From contig JAFGWL010000056.1 of the NCBI GenBank assembly GCA_016937175.1, positions 124,001 to 188,000 of the forward strand: a DNA stretch of 64,000 bases, read 5' to 3'. Of the stretch, positions 40,296 through 49,983 are shown piece after piece. The DNA comes from Candidatus Mcinerneyibacteriota bacterium. GTDB lineage: Bacteria > Macinerneyibacteriota > Macinerneyibacteria > Macinerneyibacteriales > DSCS01. Made by a program: the position numbers and the translations under genes. Position 1 is the first letter of the stretch. Every line of letters begins with the position of its first letter. The notes below the pieces were generated by a model. The model searched no databases, was not told the origin of the DNA, and saw nothing but the letters and a program-made list of their open reading frames with translations.

Positions 40296-40930
40296 CGGGT
40301 AAAAAAGATCCGGGGGGACTCTTTCGTTTCCCCTTTCAGGTAGAAGAGATAATGACGAAAGGCGTCCGCAAGCCCTGAAAAGGCAGCCTCTTCATCCCAC
40401 CGTCCCGCTTCCTCCAGATCAAAGATCGGGGCTGTTTCAAAGGTACGGGAATAGTCTTTCTCCTCGATCAGGGCCAAAGTCTTCATATTATAGAGACGGA
40501 TGGTCAAGGAAAGAGAAAGAAGACGGTAATACCCTCTCTGCCGTGTCGTCCCCGAATAATCGGGAAAGCTGCCGGCCGTGGATGTCATGTTCTTTCCCGA
40601 GTATTCGCCGGTCACCACAAGAGCATAGTGTCCGCCTACCTGACGGGACAAGCGAGAAAGGGTAGAGAGAGAAGGAAGAGCTTCCCCTGCCCTGGCGTCA
40701 AAGGGTGCCTTTTGAAAACGGCCCGGCAGGATCCCCTGTCCAAGGGACGCCAGGAGGTCATGACATTTTTTGGAGTCCAGCCCCTGGATGACAGGCTGGA
40801 TCAGGGCGACCCGCTCTCCCTCCATAAAGAGGGAATGGGCCGGTACCTTGACAAAGACCGTCTCCCTGTCCATATGGACACAGGCTGTTAATAGAATTAA
40901 AAGAACAAGAGCTGTTCCTCCCCTTTTCAC
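40292..40930 (-). CDS. lipoprotein of unknown function
   Basis: 212 residues. The signal is VLLILLTACVH with the lipidated cysteine near residue 17. The mature part mixes strands and helices (VFVKVPAHSLFMEGERVALIQP, YALVVTGEYSG, LSLTIRLYNMKTLALIEEKDYSR). This pattern resembles CsgG- or LpoB-like assembly lipoproteins, which respond with YxVVxGxY-type strands, but the match is loose. Its start overlaps the end of the TPR lipoprotein gene by 4 bases. The stop is shared, antisense, with thiE. Confidence 0.7.
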   Translation of the reverse strand: MKRGGTALVLLILLTACVHMDRETVFVKVPAHSLFMEGERVALIQPVIQGLDSKKCHDLLASLGQGILPGRFQKAPFDARAGEALPSLSTLSRLSRQVGGHYALVVTGEYSGKNMTSTAGSFPDYSGTTRQRGYYRLLSLSLTIRLYNMKTLALIEEKDYSRTFETAPIFDLEEAGRWDEEAAFSGLADAFRHYLFYLKGETKESPRIFFTR

Positions 40931-41259
40931 AATCCCCCCATAAACTTTTTGTAATTCTCATAGATGTCGCCGTTGGAGTCGGTCTCCAGAGCCTCTCTGT
41001 ACATCTCCCTAGCTTTCAGATATTCCTCCTTCATCTCAAAGATCACAGCCAGATTATTGAGGATCCTGGCCTTTTCCTCAGCGGTAAGGTCTTTGTTTCG
41101 GAGCATCATCCTGTAATGAAAATCCGCTTCATCATAAAGTCCCAGGGAGAAGAGGCGATAGCCATAGCTGACAGATGTCTTCTTCACCTCTCTTGCAGGC
41201 CCTGCACAGGAGAAGAGAACCAGGAGAAGGAGAAGAGAGGAAATGGTTCTAAATATCAT
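40927..41259 (-). CDS. small TPR lipoprotein
   Basis: 110 residues. The signal ends LLVLFSCAGP (cysteine near 17). Two TPR units follow: FSLGLYDEADFHYRMMLRNK and LAVIFEMKEEYLKAREMYREAL. It probably partners the next lipoprotein, to which it is translationally coupled (4-base overlap). It may serve in an envelope protein complex. Confidence 0.8.
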   Translation of the reverse strand: MIFRTISSLLLLLVLFSCAGPAREVKKTSVSYGYRLFSLGLYDEADFHYRMMLRNKDLTAEEKARILNNLAVIFEMKEEYLKAREMYREALETDSNGDIYENYKKFMGGL

Positions 41260-41304
41260 AGGGATATGATACAGGATTCCCGGAGCTTTTGCAAAGAAAT
41301 AGTC

Positions 41305-42429
41305 TTATAAGAGCCAGGAGACAAGCAGGTAGGCATAATGGGCAAAGACCCCTGCTGCAATCCCGCCCACTGTATGGGCAAACAGGGCTTTGGAAGTGAG
41401 TTCGCGGTGTTTCAACGCATCCAGCATGGCGGTATGAGTGCTTAGATATCCACTCCAGCACATACCCATGGCGGTAAAGACGGCGATCTCGTTGCCGCCG
41501 GCCATTCCCTTGGCCATAAAGGTAGGGATAAGGGAAAGGGCCGCTCCCACAGCTCCCAGCGACGTCATAGGGAAGGCGATGGCCTCGGGGGAGTGAAACC
41601 CGAAAAGAGCTTTGAAAAGCCAGCCGAAAAGATTCGCGATCCGGGGAAGGAGAGGAACCCCTTCAAAGGCTGCTCCGGTATAGCCTCCTGCCGGCTGGCC
41701 GAAGGTGACCATCATGATCAGGGTGGAGATGATAAGGACACCGGGGATAATGGCCAGCCCCAGGTCCACTCCGCTCTTCCCGCCGTCCAGTATGGAATTG
41801 ATAAAGCGCAAAAAAACACTGCCCCGCGAACGGAAAGAGATCCGCTCTTCATCTCCCCGGGCTGGAACCGTCTCATCCTCCTCCACTTTGCCTTTGATCA
41901 TCTTCTGCATGATCCTCGTGGAGACCATGGCTCCGAAGACCGCCCCCAAAAATCCCACCAGGGCAGCAGTGACAAAGCCTTTACCGATCATAAAGCTGAT
42001 GACCACAAGCCCCATGCCGAATGCGGTCCCGAAATTGGTCAGGGAGATCAACTGGTATTTTTTGAAATAAGAGCTGAAATTCCGGTCATTCACAAGGCTG
42101 ATAATCGCCGGATTGTCTGAAAAAAAGGTCATAAGCCCTCCGAGAGAGGCCACGCCGGGGAGATTGAAAAGAGGTTTCATAAAAGGTGCCAGGACCCCTT
42201 CCAGAAGACGTACGACACCGAATTCGATAAGAAGACGTCCCAGAGCCCCGGCTAAAACTGAGACAGCCATGATATAGAGGACCGTATCGATGAGAAGGGC
42301 ATAGGCGGTCTTCATCATGGTGGAGATCATATTCTGGATTCCCATGAAATGCCCGAGGATACCGAAAAAAGAAAAAAAGAAAAGGAGAAAGAGAACCGCT
42401 TCCACTCTCCGCCGGTCAAGTCTTTTCAA
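41305..42429 (-). CDS. nucleoside-recognition (Gate domain) membrane protein, YjiH/SpmA-like
   Basis: 374 residues with about ten membrane segments and two Gate-type stretches. The first is around GALGRLLIEFGVVRLLEGVLAPFMKPLFNLPG (the residues here span about 62-93). The second is around IANLFGWLFKALFGFHSPEAIAFP. Conserved features include FFSDNPAI and MAGGNEIAVFTAMGMCWSGY. The family is annotated as nucleoside-recognition or CD0519-type transporters, with no proven substrate. It lies 61 bases after gltX on the same strand and may be co-transcribed. Confidence 0.75.
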   Translation of the reverse strand: MKRLDRRRVEAVLFLLFFFSFFGILGHFMGIQNMISTMMKTAYALLIDTVLYIMAVSVLAGALGRLLIEFGVVRLLEGVLAPFMKPLFNLPGVASLGGLMTFFSDNPAIISLVNDRNFSSYFKKYQLISLTNFGTAFGMGLVVISFMIGKGFVTAALVGFLGAVFGAMVSTRIMQKMIKGKVEEDETVPARGDEERISFRSRGSVFLRFINSILDGGKSGVDLGLAIIPGVLIISTLIMMVTFGQPAGGYTGAAFEGVPLLPRIANLFGWLFKALFGFHSPEAIAFPMTSLGAVGAALSLIPTFMAKGMAGGNEIAVFTAMGMCWSGYLSTHTAMLDALKHRELTSKALFAHTVGGIAAGVFAHYAYLLVSWLL

Positions 42430-42490
42430 GATCCCTCCTGCTCTGCAGGCATCACGTTACAAAACCTGCAAACGATACGGCTTCTTTGAG

Positions 42491-43897
42491 TCAAAGCCGG
42501 GACAGAAAGGCCCGTACCCGGGCCAGGGTCTCATTCTTTCCCAGGAGCGCCAGGACATCGTGGATACCCGGGCTCACCGTCGACCCTGTCACTGCCAGGC
42601 GAAGAGGCTGTGCCAGGCTTCCCATATTAAGGTCCCGCTCTTCACAGTAGGCCCTCATATGCTCTTCAAGATGCTGAAGAGAAAAGTCATCGACTTTTTC
42701 CAGGGCAGCTGCATAATCTTCGACAAGTTCGGGAGATGATTTCTTCATGGCTTTGGCCACATCCTTCTCAGCCCACTCTTCGGGAGGGAAAAAGTAGTAG
42801 AGGAGCTTCTCCGCCATCTCCTCAAGAGTCTTCACGCGTCCCCGCAGGGTCTCCAGGGCATGGCTGAACCATTCCCGGGAACGGCTGGCGGGATCGATCC
42901 CCTTCTTTTCCAGAAAGGGTTTCAGATAAGGGGCGATCATATCGTAGGAGAGCATCTTTATATGTTCCTGGTTGACCCAGAGAAGCTTTTCAGGGCTGAA
43001 GACAGCCGGCGCCTTATTAACCCCTTCAAGGGAAAAGGCCCGGATAAGTTCCTCTTTGGTGAAGAGTTCCGTATCGCCATGTCCCCAACCCAGTTTGGCC
43101 AGATAGTTCAGCAGGGCTGAAGGCAGGTATCCGTTGTGTCTGTATTCACTCACCGAAGTAGCCCCGTGCCTTTTGGAGAGCCGCGACTTATCGCTTCCCA
43201 GGATCATGGAAAAATGTCCGAACCCGGGTGTCTCATATCCCAGGGCCCTGTAGATAGCGATCTGTTTCGGTGTATTGATAATATGGTCATCTCCGCGGAG
43301 GACATGGGTGATCCCCATAGCGTGATCGTCAACGACCACGGCGAAGTTGTACGTGGGAAACCCGTCGGAGCGGATGAGGATAAAGTCATCGATCTCTTTG
43401 GAATCGAAATTGATCTCTCCCCTTATCAGGTCCGTATAGGAGAGGTCCTCGCCATTATCCACTTTCAAACGGATCACCATGTGAGAAGCATCTCCCTTTT
43501 TGAGCCCCCGCTCTCGACAGCGTCCGTCATAACCTACAAAGACACCCCTGGATTCCAGCTCTTTTTTACGGATGTCCAGCTCTTCTTTTGTGCAGTCACA
43601 GTAATAGGCCTTCCCCCGGGACACGAGCTCTTCGGCAAGGGTGCGATAGAGATCCAGTCGTTGGGATTGATAAGTGAGTTCTCCGTCCCATTCCAGGCCC
43701 AACCACTCCATGGCTTCAAGGATCTGGTCCAGCGATTCCTGTGTGGACCTTTCCCGGTCTGTGTCTTCAATACGCAGCAGAAACTCTCCCCCCATCTTCC
43801 GGGCATAGAGATAGTTATAAAGGGCTGTCCGGACACCACCGATATGCAAATACCCCGTGGGAGACGGGGCAAAACGAACACGGATCTTCTCTTTCAC
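42491..43897 (-). CDS. gltX: glutamyl-tRNA synthetase
   Basis: 468 residues from a GTG at 43897 preceded by GGGAGG; a TTG at 43921 is a weaker option. Class I signatures are APSPTGYLHIGGVRTAL and SRLSKRHGA, as in bacterial GluRS. A zinc-like segment (CDCTKEELD...) sits at about 113-135. The C-terminal helical anticodon domain is present. It attaches glutamate to tRNA-Glu, and perhaps to tRNA-Gln if the organism uses the amidotransferase route. The leader contains a GC-rich hairpin that might attenuate transcription. Confidence 0.94.
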   Translation of the reverse strand: MKEKIRVRFAPSPTGYLHIGGVRTALYNYLYARKMGGEFLLRIEDTDRERSTQESLDQILEAMEWLGLEWDGELTYQSQRLDLYRTLAEELVSRGKAYYCDCTKEELDIRKKELESRGVFVGYDGRCRERGLKKGDASHMVIRLKVDNGEDLSYTDLIRGEINFDSKEIDDFILIRSDGFPTYNFAVVVDDHAMGITHVLRGDDHIINTPKQIAIYRALGYETPGFGHFSMILGSDKSRLSKRHGATSVSEYRHNGYLPSALLNYLAKLGWGHGDTELFTKEELIRAFSLEGVNKAPAVFSPEKLLWVNQEHIKMLSYDMIAPYLKPFLEKKGIDPASRSREWFSHALETLRGRVKTLEEMAEKLLYYFFPPEEWAEKDVAKAMKKSSPELVEDYAAALEKVDDFSLQHLEEHMRAYCEERDLNMGSLAQPLRLAVTGSTVSPGIHDVLALLGKNETLARVRAFLSRL

Positions 43898-43926
43898 ATC
43901 ATCCTCCCGTACTTCTTTCAAAGAAA

Positions 43927-43960
43927 GCCGGCCCGGGTCTTCACTTCTCCCGCTCCGGCC
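43927..43960 (-). promoter_or_regulatory. GC-rich leader hairpin upstream of gltX
   Basis: On the minus strand GCCGG-AG-CGGG pairs with CCCG-GG-CCGGC around an 11-base loop and is followed by TTTCTTT. It is 30 bases before the gltX start and could act as an attenuator. The stem has a two-base internal mismatch. Confidence 0.4.
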
Positions 43961-43987
43961 TTCGGTATGTCTTTGTCTGACACGGGT

Positions 43988-44015
43988 ACTATACCCTTTC
44001 TGCTCTCCTTTTCAA
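43988..44015 (-). promoter_or_regulatory. sigma-70 promoter for gltX
   Basis: Minus strand TTGAAA (44010-44015), 16-base spacer, TATAGT (43988-43993); leader of about 85 bases. Confidence 0.65.
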
Positions 44016-44056
44016 GTCATATCTCTTGGTGAATCAACAGAAGAACTTCTTCTCCC

Positions 44057-44085
44057 TTGATTTTGCCTCCTCTTCTCACTATTCT
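44057..44085 (+). promoter_or_regulatory. promoter for the GNAT gene
   Basis: TTGATT (44057-44062), 17-base spacer, TATTCT (44080-44085). Confidence 0.5.
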
Positions 44086-44119
44086 GGAGGCACAGCTTAA
44101 TGGTCACAAAGGAGGCCTC

Positions 44120-44728
44120 ATGGAGATCACACTTCGACGCGAAGAACCTGCTGACTACTTTCAGACAGAAAACCTTACCCGGGAAGCCTTCTGGGATGTC
44201 TACCAGCCCGGATGCGATGAACATCTCATCGTCCATCAGATCCGGTCGGTTCCTGAATTTGTTCCCGAACTCGCCTTTATAGCCCTTGTCCAGGGGAAAC
44301 TGTCGGGCCATATCATGTTTACAAAAGCCTATGTCCTAACCGATAAGGGAAAGAAAGAAGAGCTTCTCTGCCTGGGGCCTGTCAGTGTCCTTCCCTCTCT
44401 TCAAAAGCAGGGGATCGGGGCAAAGCTCATCCGGCATTCTTTACAGGAAGCCGCTTCACTGGGTTACAGAGGAGTCCTTCTCTTCGGAGACCCGGCCTAT
44501 TACTCCCGTTTCGGTTTTGTCAATGCCGCTTATTACAGCATTACCACGGCAGATGGACAGAATTTCGACGCTTTTATGGCTCTTGAACTTCGTGATCAGG
44601 GCCTTGAAGGCATCAGGGGGAGATATCTGGAAAACCCGGTCTTTCAGGTAGATCCCAAAGAGCTGGAAGCCTTCGAAAAGCTCTTCCCGCCCAAAGAGAA
44701 GCATAAGAGAGAGGGGCAGTTCCGCTGA
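44120..44728 (+). CDS. GNAT-family N-acetyltransferase (YhbS-like)
   Basis: 202 residues from the ATG at 44120 (AAAGGAGG upstream). The acetyl-CoA site is PSLQKQGIGAKLIRHSL, and LFGDPAYYSRFGF is the YhbS-type beta-bulge region. The N-terminus ITLRREEPADYFQTENLTREAFW is also typical. Substrate unknown; the YhbS group acts on small amines or proteins. It is a single gene convergent with mfd. Confidence 0.85.
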   Translation: MEITLRREEPADYFQTENLTREAFWDVYQPGCDEHLIVHQIRSVPEFVPELAFIALVQGKLSGHIMFTKAYVLTDKGKKEELLCLGPVSVLPSLQKQGIGAKLIRHSLQEAASLGYRGVLLFGDPAYYSRFGFVNAAYYSITTADGQNFDAFMALELRDQGLEGIRGRYLENPVFQVDPKELEAFEKLFPPKEKHKREGQFR

Positions 44729-44750
44729 GGGGAAATTTAATCACACCGCC

Positions 44751-47700
44751 CTACTCCTGTGCACGCCCCTTCTCCAACGCTTCGATGAGAGACTCGGTGA
44801 AAGAGAGGCTGTCGGTTCCCACAGCAGTGATCTGAGCTTTGATACGGGCTGTGGAAGCATCGAAGGAGATCTGGCGGCCCCACTTCTCGACAAGGGAAAA
44901 GATGTCTCCCGGGTCGGCATCGGGAGTAAAGAGGATCCTGGCTTTGTTGTCTCTTACTTCGACTGTATGGAGAAAACACTTTTCCGCCCGCAGCCTGAGA
45001 GAGGCCAGGCGGAAAAGGTCGGCTGCTTCGTCCGGAAGTTTTCCGTAGCGGTCCTCCAACTCAGCCTTGATCAGGCTCAGTTCTTCCTCACTCCGGGCTC
45101 CATAGATCTTTTTGTAAAACTCGATCTTCCGGGCCCCCTCTTCTACATAATCGTCTGGGAGGTAGGCGGCGATATCCAGATCGAGGGTCACCTTGACAGG
45201 CTCGGTGAGTTCCCGGCCCTGGAGTTCGGCGATGATTTCCTCAAGAAGCCGCCGATAGAGGTCATAGCCGATCATATTCATATATCCGCTCTGCTCTTTA
45301 CCGATGATATTCCCCGCTCCGCGAAGCTCCAGATCCCTCATGGCGATCTCAAACCCGGCTCCGAGATAATCGAAATTGAGCAGGGCGTTGACCCGCTCTT
45401 TGGCAATGGTATTCATCTGGGGAGGGACGATAAGATAGGCATAGGCCTGGGTCTCCCGCCGTCCCACACGCCCCCTGATCTGATAGAGCTGAGACAAACC
45501 GAACTTATCGGCTTCATTGATGATGACAGTATTGACGTTGGGGATGTCGATGCCGTTTTCGATGATGGTGGTGGAAAGAAGGATATCCGTCTCTCTGTTC
45601 ATAAAGCGCAGGATCCGCGATTCTATCTCCCGGGCGGGCATCTGTCCGTGAACGAAATCGGTCTTGAGCTGTTTCATGGTGATCTCATCGATCTTCTGTT
45701 TGATCGACTCGATGTCCTTGATGCGGTTATGGATAAAAAAGACCTGTCCCTTTCTCCGGACTTCTCTGAAGATGATCTCCCGTAGCAGAGCTTCATCAAA
45801 GGGAATAGCCCTGGTCCGGATAGGATGGCGGTTTTTCGGCGGCGTCTCCAGCCGGCTGAGGTCCATGATCCCCGTAAGAGACATATACAATGTTCTGGGA
45901 ATGGGAGTGGCGGAAAGGACAAGTGTATCGATATTCTTTTTTTCATATTTCAGCTTCTCTTTATGGAGGACGCCAAAACGCTGCTCCTCATCGATGATAA
46001 GCAGCCCCAGGTCTTTAAAACGCATGTTCCCCATAAGGATCTTATGGGTTCCGATGATAATATCCACTCCTCCTGTTTCTGCTTCTTTTTTGATCTCCCT
46101 GGCCCGGGCCGGAGCCACAAGACGGGAGAGCATAGCTATGGAGACAGGATATTCAGCCATCCTTTCCCGGAAGGTCCGGTAGTGCTGGATCGCCAGGACC
46201 GTGGTGGGGCAGAGGAGAGCCACCTGTTTTCCGTCCTGAACGGCTTTGAAGGCCGCCCGGACAGCCACTTCCGTCTTTCCGAACCCCACATCGCCGCAAA
46301 GCAGCCGTTCCATGACTTTTTCAGACTCCATATCTCCTTTGATCTCCCTGAGAGCGATATCCTGGTCGGGAGTCGCCTTATAGATAAAACTCTCTTCAAA
46401 ATCTTTCTGCCATGAGGTGTCGGGTGAAAACCGTATGCCTGAGATCATCTGCCGCTCCGCCTGAAGAGAGAGAAGGTCCAGGGCAAACTCTCTGATCTTG
46501 TTTTTGACGATGGATTTTGTCTTCTTCCAGGCTGTATCGTTCAGGGCGTTGATATGGACACTCTTCTGGTCTCCGATATATTTTTCGATCTTGTCCAGAT
46601 GGTCGATGGGCACGTAGATCCGTCCGTTATCCTTATAGGTGATGACGACATAGTCTCCCTGCCGGCCGGCGATGGTCTCATTGACCACTCCGCCGTAGAT
46701 CCCGATACCGTAATCGACATGGACGATAAAGTCCCCTTCCCTCAGTTCTCCCATGAGGTTTTCTTTTTTCTTCACCCCCGCAGCATATTCGATGTTCTTA
46801 TGCTCCAGGTAACGGCCCAGGATCTCATCTTCCGATAGATGGGCCGCCTTTGTCTTCCGGTCCAGGTAACTCCCGCTGAAGGGCTCCACATGAAGTGTCA
46901 AAGAGCCAAGATAGTCGGTGAAATTATCTTTGAACCTCTTGAGCTGTCCCGGATTATCCATGTAAAAATGGATATCAAAACCCTCTTTCTGCCAGAGTGT
47001 GATTTTCTGGATAAGCTCCTTGTCACTCAGAGGCCCGGGGATCACTTCGGCTCCCATAGTCTTTTCCTGCATAGTGACTGGGAGAAAGGTCTTTGTCTCG
47101 GCTTTTTTTCGATAGAATGAAAGAAGCCCGGAGATATCCTCTTCCACCTTTTCCATAAGTGAGACCTTTTCCCGAAAAACCACCTCAGGATCCGGAGGCC
47201 CCACTAAAAAGGCCTCCCAGCTCTCATCTAAAAAATCTGTTATTACGGAATAGTCTTCATAGATCAGGGGGAAATCACGCTCCATACCGTCATAGGTTTC
47301 GCGGTTCATAAACTCAAGGACAGGGATACGCTCTTTAAGCCGCTCAAACGCAAGGGATTCATCATACAGGATCTCCCGCAAAGGGTAGATGACAGCCTCC
47401 CGGCAGGGAGACGCCGTCATCTGGGTATCGGGATTATAGAAGCGTAAGTTCTCTATCTCTTCATCCCAGAAGAGACAGCGGACAGGGAGAGTCTCAACGG
47501 GCGAAAAGACATCGATGATCTCACCCCGAACGGCAAACTGTCCCGGATAGCGGGCTTCGTAGACGCGATCATACCCCATCCGGGTCAATTTCCGGATAAG
47601 CTCCTCATGGCCGGGGCGCAGTCCCCTGGAAAGAGTTAGGGTATATTTGGAAAGGAGGGAGGCCGGAGGCATCTTCTGGTAGAGACCCATGACAGAGGTT

Positions 47701-47945
47701 ATCACCGTCACGGAAGGACGGGTCAGCATGGCATGGACGACCTTGTAACGGGAGGCACACTTCTCTTTGTCCCCGATGAGGGGCTCGAAGGGCAGGATCT
47801 CCCAGGGATAGAAGAGAAGAGCATCCTCCTGAAGCTCTTCGAAGGCCATGGCTTCATCGATGGTCTCGAAGACGATAAGTCTCCTGGATGAGGGCCGGGA
47901 CCTGAGGATATGGTGAAGGTGGCCCCGGGATACACTCTCTATCAT
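44751..47945 (-). CDS. mfd: transcription-repair coupling factor Mfd
   Basis: 1064 residues, slightly short at the N-terminus compared with about 1150 in E. coli. The order is UvrB-homology region, RNA polymerase-interacting CarD-like domain (GDFIVHVDYGIGIYGG, about 400-470), RecG-type translocase and C-terminal autoinhibitory domain. The translocase has the Walker A variant GDVGFGKTEVA, DEEQRFG, SATPIPRTL and QLYQIRGRVGRR. It removes RNA polymerase stalled at lesions and recruits UvrA. It is the last gene of the 16-gene minus-strand run. Confidence 0.96.
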   Translation of the reverse strand: MIESVSRGHLHHILRSRPSSRRLIVFETIDEAMAFEELQEDALLFYPWEILPFEPLIGDKEKCASRYKVVHAMLTRPSVTVITSVMGLYQKMPPASLLSKYTLTLSRGLRPGHEELIRKLTRMGYDRVYEARYPGQFAVRGEIIDVFSPVETLPVRCLFWDEEIENLRFYNPDTQMTASPCREAVIYPLREILYDESLAFERLKERIPVLEFMNRETYDGMERDFPLIYEDYSVITDFLDESWEAFLVGPPDPEVVFREKVSLMEKVEEDISGLLSFYRKKAETKTFLPVTMQEKTMGAEVIPGPLSDKELIQKITLWQKEGFDIHFYMDNPGQLKRFKDNFTDYLGSLTLHVEPFSGSYLDRKTKAAHLSEDEILGRYLEHKNIEYAAGVKKKENLMGELREGDFIVHVDYGIGIYGGVVNETIAGRQGDYVVITYKDNGRIYVPIDHLDKIEKYIGDQKSVHINALNDTAWKKTKSIVKNKIREFALDLLSLQAERQMISGIRFSPDTSWQKDFEESFIYKATPDQDIALREIKGDMESEKVMERLLCGDVGFGKTEVAVRAAFKAVQDGKQVALLCPTTVLAIQHYRTFRERMAEYPVSIAMLSRLVAPARAREIKKEAETGGVDIIIGTHKILMGNMRFKDLGLLIIDEEQRFGVLHKEKLKYEKKNIDTLVLSATPIPRTLYMSLTGIMDLSRLETPPKNRHPIRTRAIPFDEALLREIIFREVRRKGQVFFIHNRIKDIESIKQKIDEITMKQLKTDFVHGQMPAREIESRILRFMNRETDILLSTTIIENGIDIPNVNTVIINEADKFGLSQLYQIRGRVGRRETQAYAYLIVPPQMNTIAKERVNALLNFDYLGAGFEIAMRDLELRGAGNIIGKEQSGYMNMIGYDLYRRLLEEIIAELQGRELTEPVKVTLDLDIAAYLPDDYVEEGARKIEFYKKIYGARSEEELSLIKAELEDRYGKLPDEAADLFRLASLRLRAEKCFLHTVEVRDNKARILFTPDADPGDIFSLVEKWGRQISFDASTARIKAQITAVGTDSLSFTESLIEALEKGRAQE

Positions 47946-47968
47946 GGCCTCTCCTGTCCGGAATCTCT

Positions 47969-49642
47969 CTATTCTTCGCTGCCGGCAGAGTCTCCCATGA
48001 ACAGATACCTTTTGATCTTCCGGGTGGAAGTCTTAGGAAACTCTTCATGGCGAAGAGTGATCTTTCTCACCCGTTTATACTGAGCCAGGTGATTGTTCAA
48101 TTTTTCAATCTCATGTTTCAAAAGTTCTTTCATCTTTTCGTCATCAAGCTCCTTGATATTGTGCTCACCGGCCCACTCCTCCATCTTTTCGTAGTTGGGG
48201 AAGATAATAGCTTCAGGATGGTCCTGACCCACCACGAGGACCTCTTCAATATAGGGGCACTGGATCAGGATCTCCTCTATCTCTTCGGGGTAGATGTTTT
48301 TACCCCCGCTGGAGACGATGACGTTTTTCAGGCGCCCTTTGATATTGATCCGTCCCTTCTTATCGATAAAACCATAATCCCCGGTATAAAACCATCCCTG
48401 TTTGAGGACTTCAGCTGTCTTACCGGGTTCTTTATAGTATCCTTTCATGATATTATCCCCCCGGACGACGATCTCTCCCACGCCGGTCTCATCGGGGTTG
48501 TAGATCCGCACTTTGACTCCTTCAAGAGGACGGCCCACCGAGTAGAAATCGATATCCCGGAAGTCTACGGCTGAAAGGACCGGAGAGGTCTCGGTCAGTC
48601 CATACCCCTGTATGATGGGGATCCCCAAAAGGAAGAAGAACTTATTGATATGGGGCGGAAGAGCGGCTCCCCCGGCGACGAAAAAATCGATATTCTGAAA
48701 CCCTGCCTTTTCAAGAAGGGGTTTGAAGATCCCCTTTGTCCCGTTAAGGCTCTTATCAAAGAGACGTCTGATCCTTGCTGCCAGGAAAAGGGTTTTCACA
48801 AGGGCCTTCCGTACCGGCGGGAGTTTGCTGATATTCGCCTGGATGGAGTTATACATCTTCTCAAAGACCAGGGGGACTCCCACCATCTTGGTGACCTTCG
48901 TCTCCGCCATAGCCTTGACGATGTCACGGTTCGCCAGAGAAGGCGAGAAGGTAATAAGCGACCCGCTGAAGATAGGGGTCAGAAATCCCGCTGTTCCCTC
49001 ATAAGCATGGTGGAGGGGCAGAATCGAAAGAAGATTGTCTTCGGGCTGGATCTGAAGCCGTTCCCGGATGGCCAGCAGGTTAGAGACAAGGTTTTTATGA
49101 GTGAGGATGACTCCTTTGGTCTTCCCGGTGGTTCCCGATGTATAGAGGAAGACAGCGGGATCTTCGGGGTCGATATCGGGGAGCGGAGGGATCTCCCGGG
49201 TCTTTTCAAAGAGTGAATAAAAACCGGTTTCCCCCATGGGGTTTAACTCGTAGAGATCTTTGAGGGCAGGCATCTCCTTTTTGGCCCCTGCGACATCTTC
49301 ATAGAATTTCCCTTCGGCAAAAATACCCCTCATATCTGAATCGTTGATGATATGGACGATCTCACGGATTCCCAAAAGGCGGTCGATGGGGACGGCGATA
49401 AAACCCTGAAGCATACAGGCAGCATAGACCATGGCCCATTCGGGAGTATTGTTCCCAAGTATCCCGACTTTTTCCCCCTTCTCATACCCCAGCCCTCTTA
49501 AAAAAGAGCCCAGCTTCAGGGCATAATCTAGATATTGTCCGTAGGTATAGGATTGATAGGCTCCGTCCCGAAAGATCTGAAGAGCTTTCCTGTTTTCAAA
49601 TGATTTCCCGTTTTGCAGAAAAAGATCCTGTAATGTCTTCAT
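47969..49642 (-). CDS. AMP-binding long-chain fatty acid--CoA ligase
   Basis: 557 residues of the ANL superfamily. The AMP signature is YTSGTTGKTKGVILTHKN (about 170-187). The adenylate loop is GYGLTETSPV and the C-domain hinge is YTGDYGFIDKKGRI with the catalytic lysine region TRKIKRYL. The FadD/FACL-like length and N-terminus suggest an acyl-CoA or acyl-ACP substrate. It overlaps the STAS gene by 4 bases, an unusual partner, so acyl activation and partner-switching may be linked. Confidence 0.9.
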   Translation of the reverse strand: MKTLQDLFLQNGKSFENRKALQIFRDGAYQSYTYGQYLDYALKLGSFLRGLGYEKGEKVGILGNNTPEWAMVYAACMLQGFIAVPIDRLLGIREIVHIINDSDMRGIFAEGKFYEDVAGAKKEMPALKDLYELNPMGETGFYSLFEKTREIPPLPDIDPEDPAVFLYTSGTTGKTKGVILTHKNLVSNLLAIRERLQIQPEDNLLSILPLHHAYEGTAGFLTPIFSGSLITFSPSLANRDIVKAMAETKVTKMVGVPLVFEKMYNSIQANISKLPPVRKALVKTLFLAARIRRLFDKSLNGTKGIFKPLLEKAGFQNIDFFVAGGAALPPHINKFFFLLGIPIIQGYGLTETSPVLSAVDFRDIDFYSVGRPLEGVKVRIYNPDETGVGEIVVRGDNIMKGYYKEPGKTAEVLKQGWFYTGDYGFIDKKGRINIKGRLKNVIVSSGGKNIYPEEIEEILIQCPYIEEVLVVGQDHPEAIIFPNYEKMEEWAGEHNIKELDDEKMKELLKHEIEKLNNHLAQYKRVRKITLRHEEFPKTSTRKIKRYLFMGDSAGSEE

Positions 49643-49983
49643 ACGGCGACCTTTCTTTTGGCTTCCTCGACACTGCCAAAAATCTTGAATATCTTGTTGA
49701 ACCCGGCAAGACTCAAAATCTTTTCGATCTTATGAGAGGGAGCGGCCAAAGCCAGCTCTCCGCTGCTCTTATTCAAGACAGACCGTGCTGCCAGAAACGA
49801 TCCCATTCCGGCACTGTCCACATACTCTACTCCGTTCAGATCAAAAATGACAAAGATAAACCCCTTAGGTAAGAGAACATTCCTCACAAGCTCAATGACA
49901 GCGGGTTCATCATTGACGTTGATATTCCCTGAAAAGGAAACCACCGCTGTTTTACCAAGCTCCTCTGTCACCCTCCATTCCAT
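49639..49983 (-). CDS. STAS-domain anti-sigma factor antagonist, second module
   Basis: 114 residues. A single STAS domain with the phospho-acceptor region VEYVDSAGMGSFLAA (serine near residue 58). GAGGAGG precedes the ATG. The start overlaps the RsbW-like kinase by 32 bases. It should be phosphorylated by that kinase and dephosphorylated by the GAF-PP2C protein next door. It is distinct from the first antagonist at 2097-2441, so signalling lines are probably insulated. Confidence 0.9.
   Translation of the reverse strand: MEWRVTEELGKTAVVSFSGNINVNDEPAVIELVRNVLLPKGFIFVIFDLNGVEYVDSAGMGSFLAARSVLNKSSGELALAAPSHKIEKILSLAGFNKIFKIFGSVEEAKRKVAV

Noticed and set aside
42491-43897. HIGG and SKRHG in gltX taken at first as degenerate signatures
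   Set aside because: These are the normal HIGH and KMSKS variants of bacterial glutamyl-tRNA synthetases.
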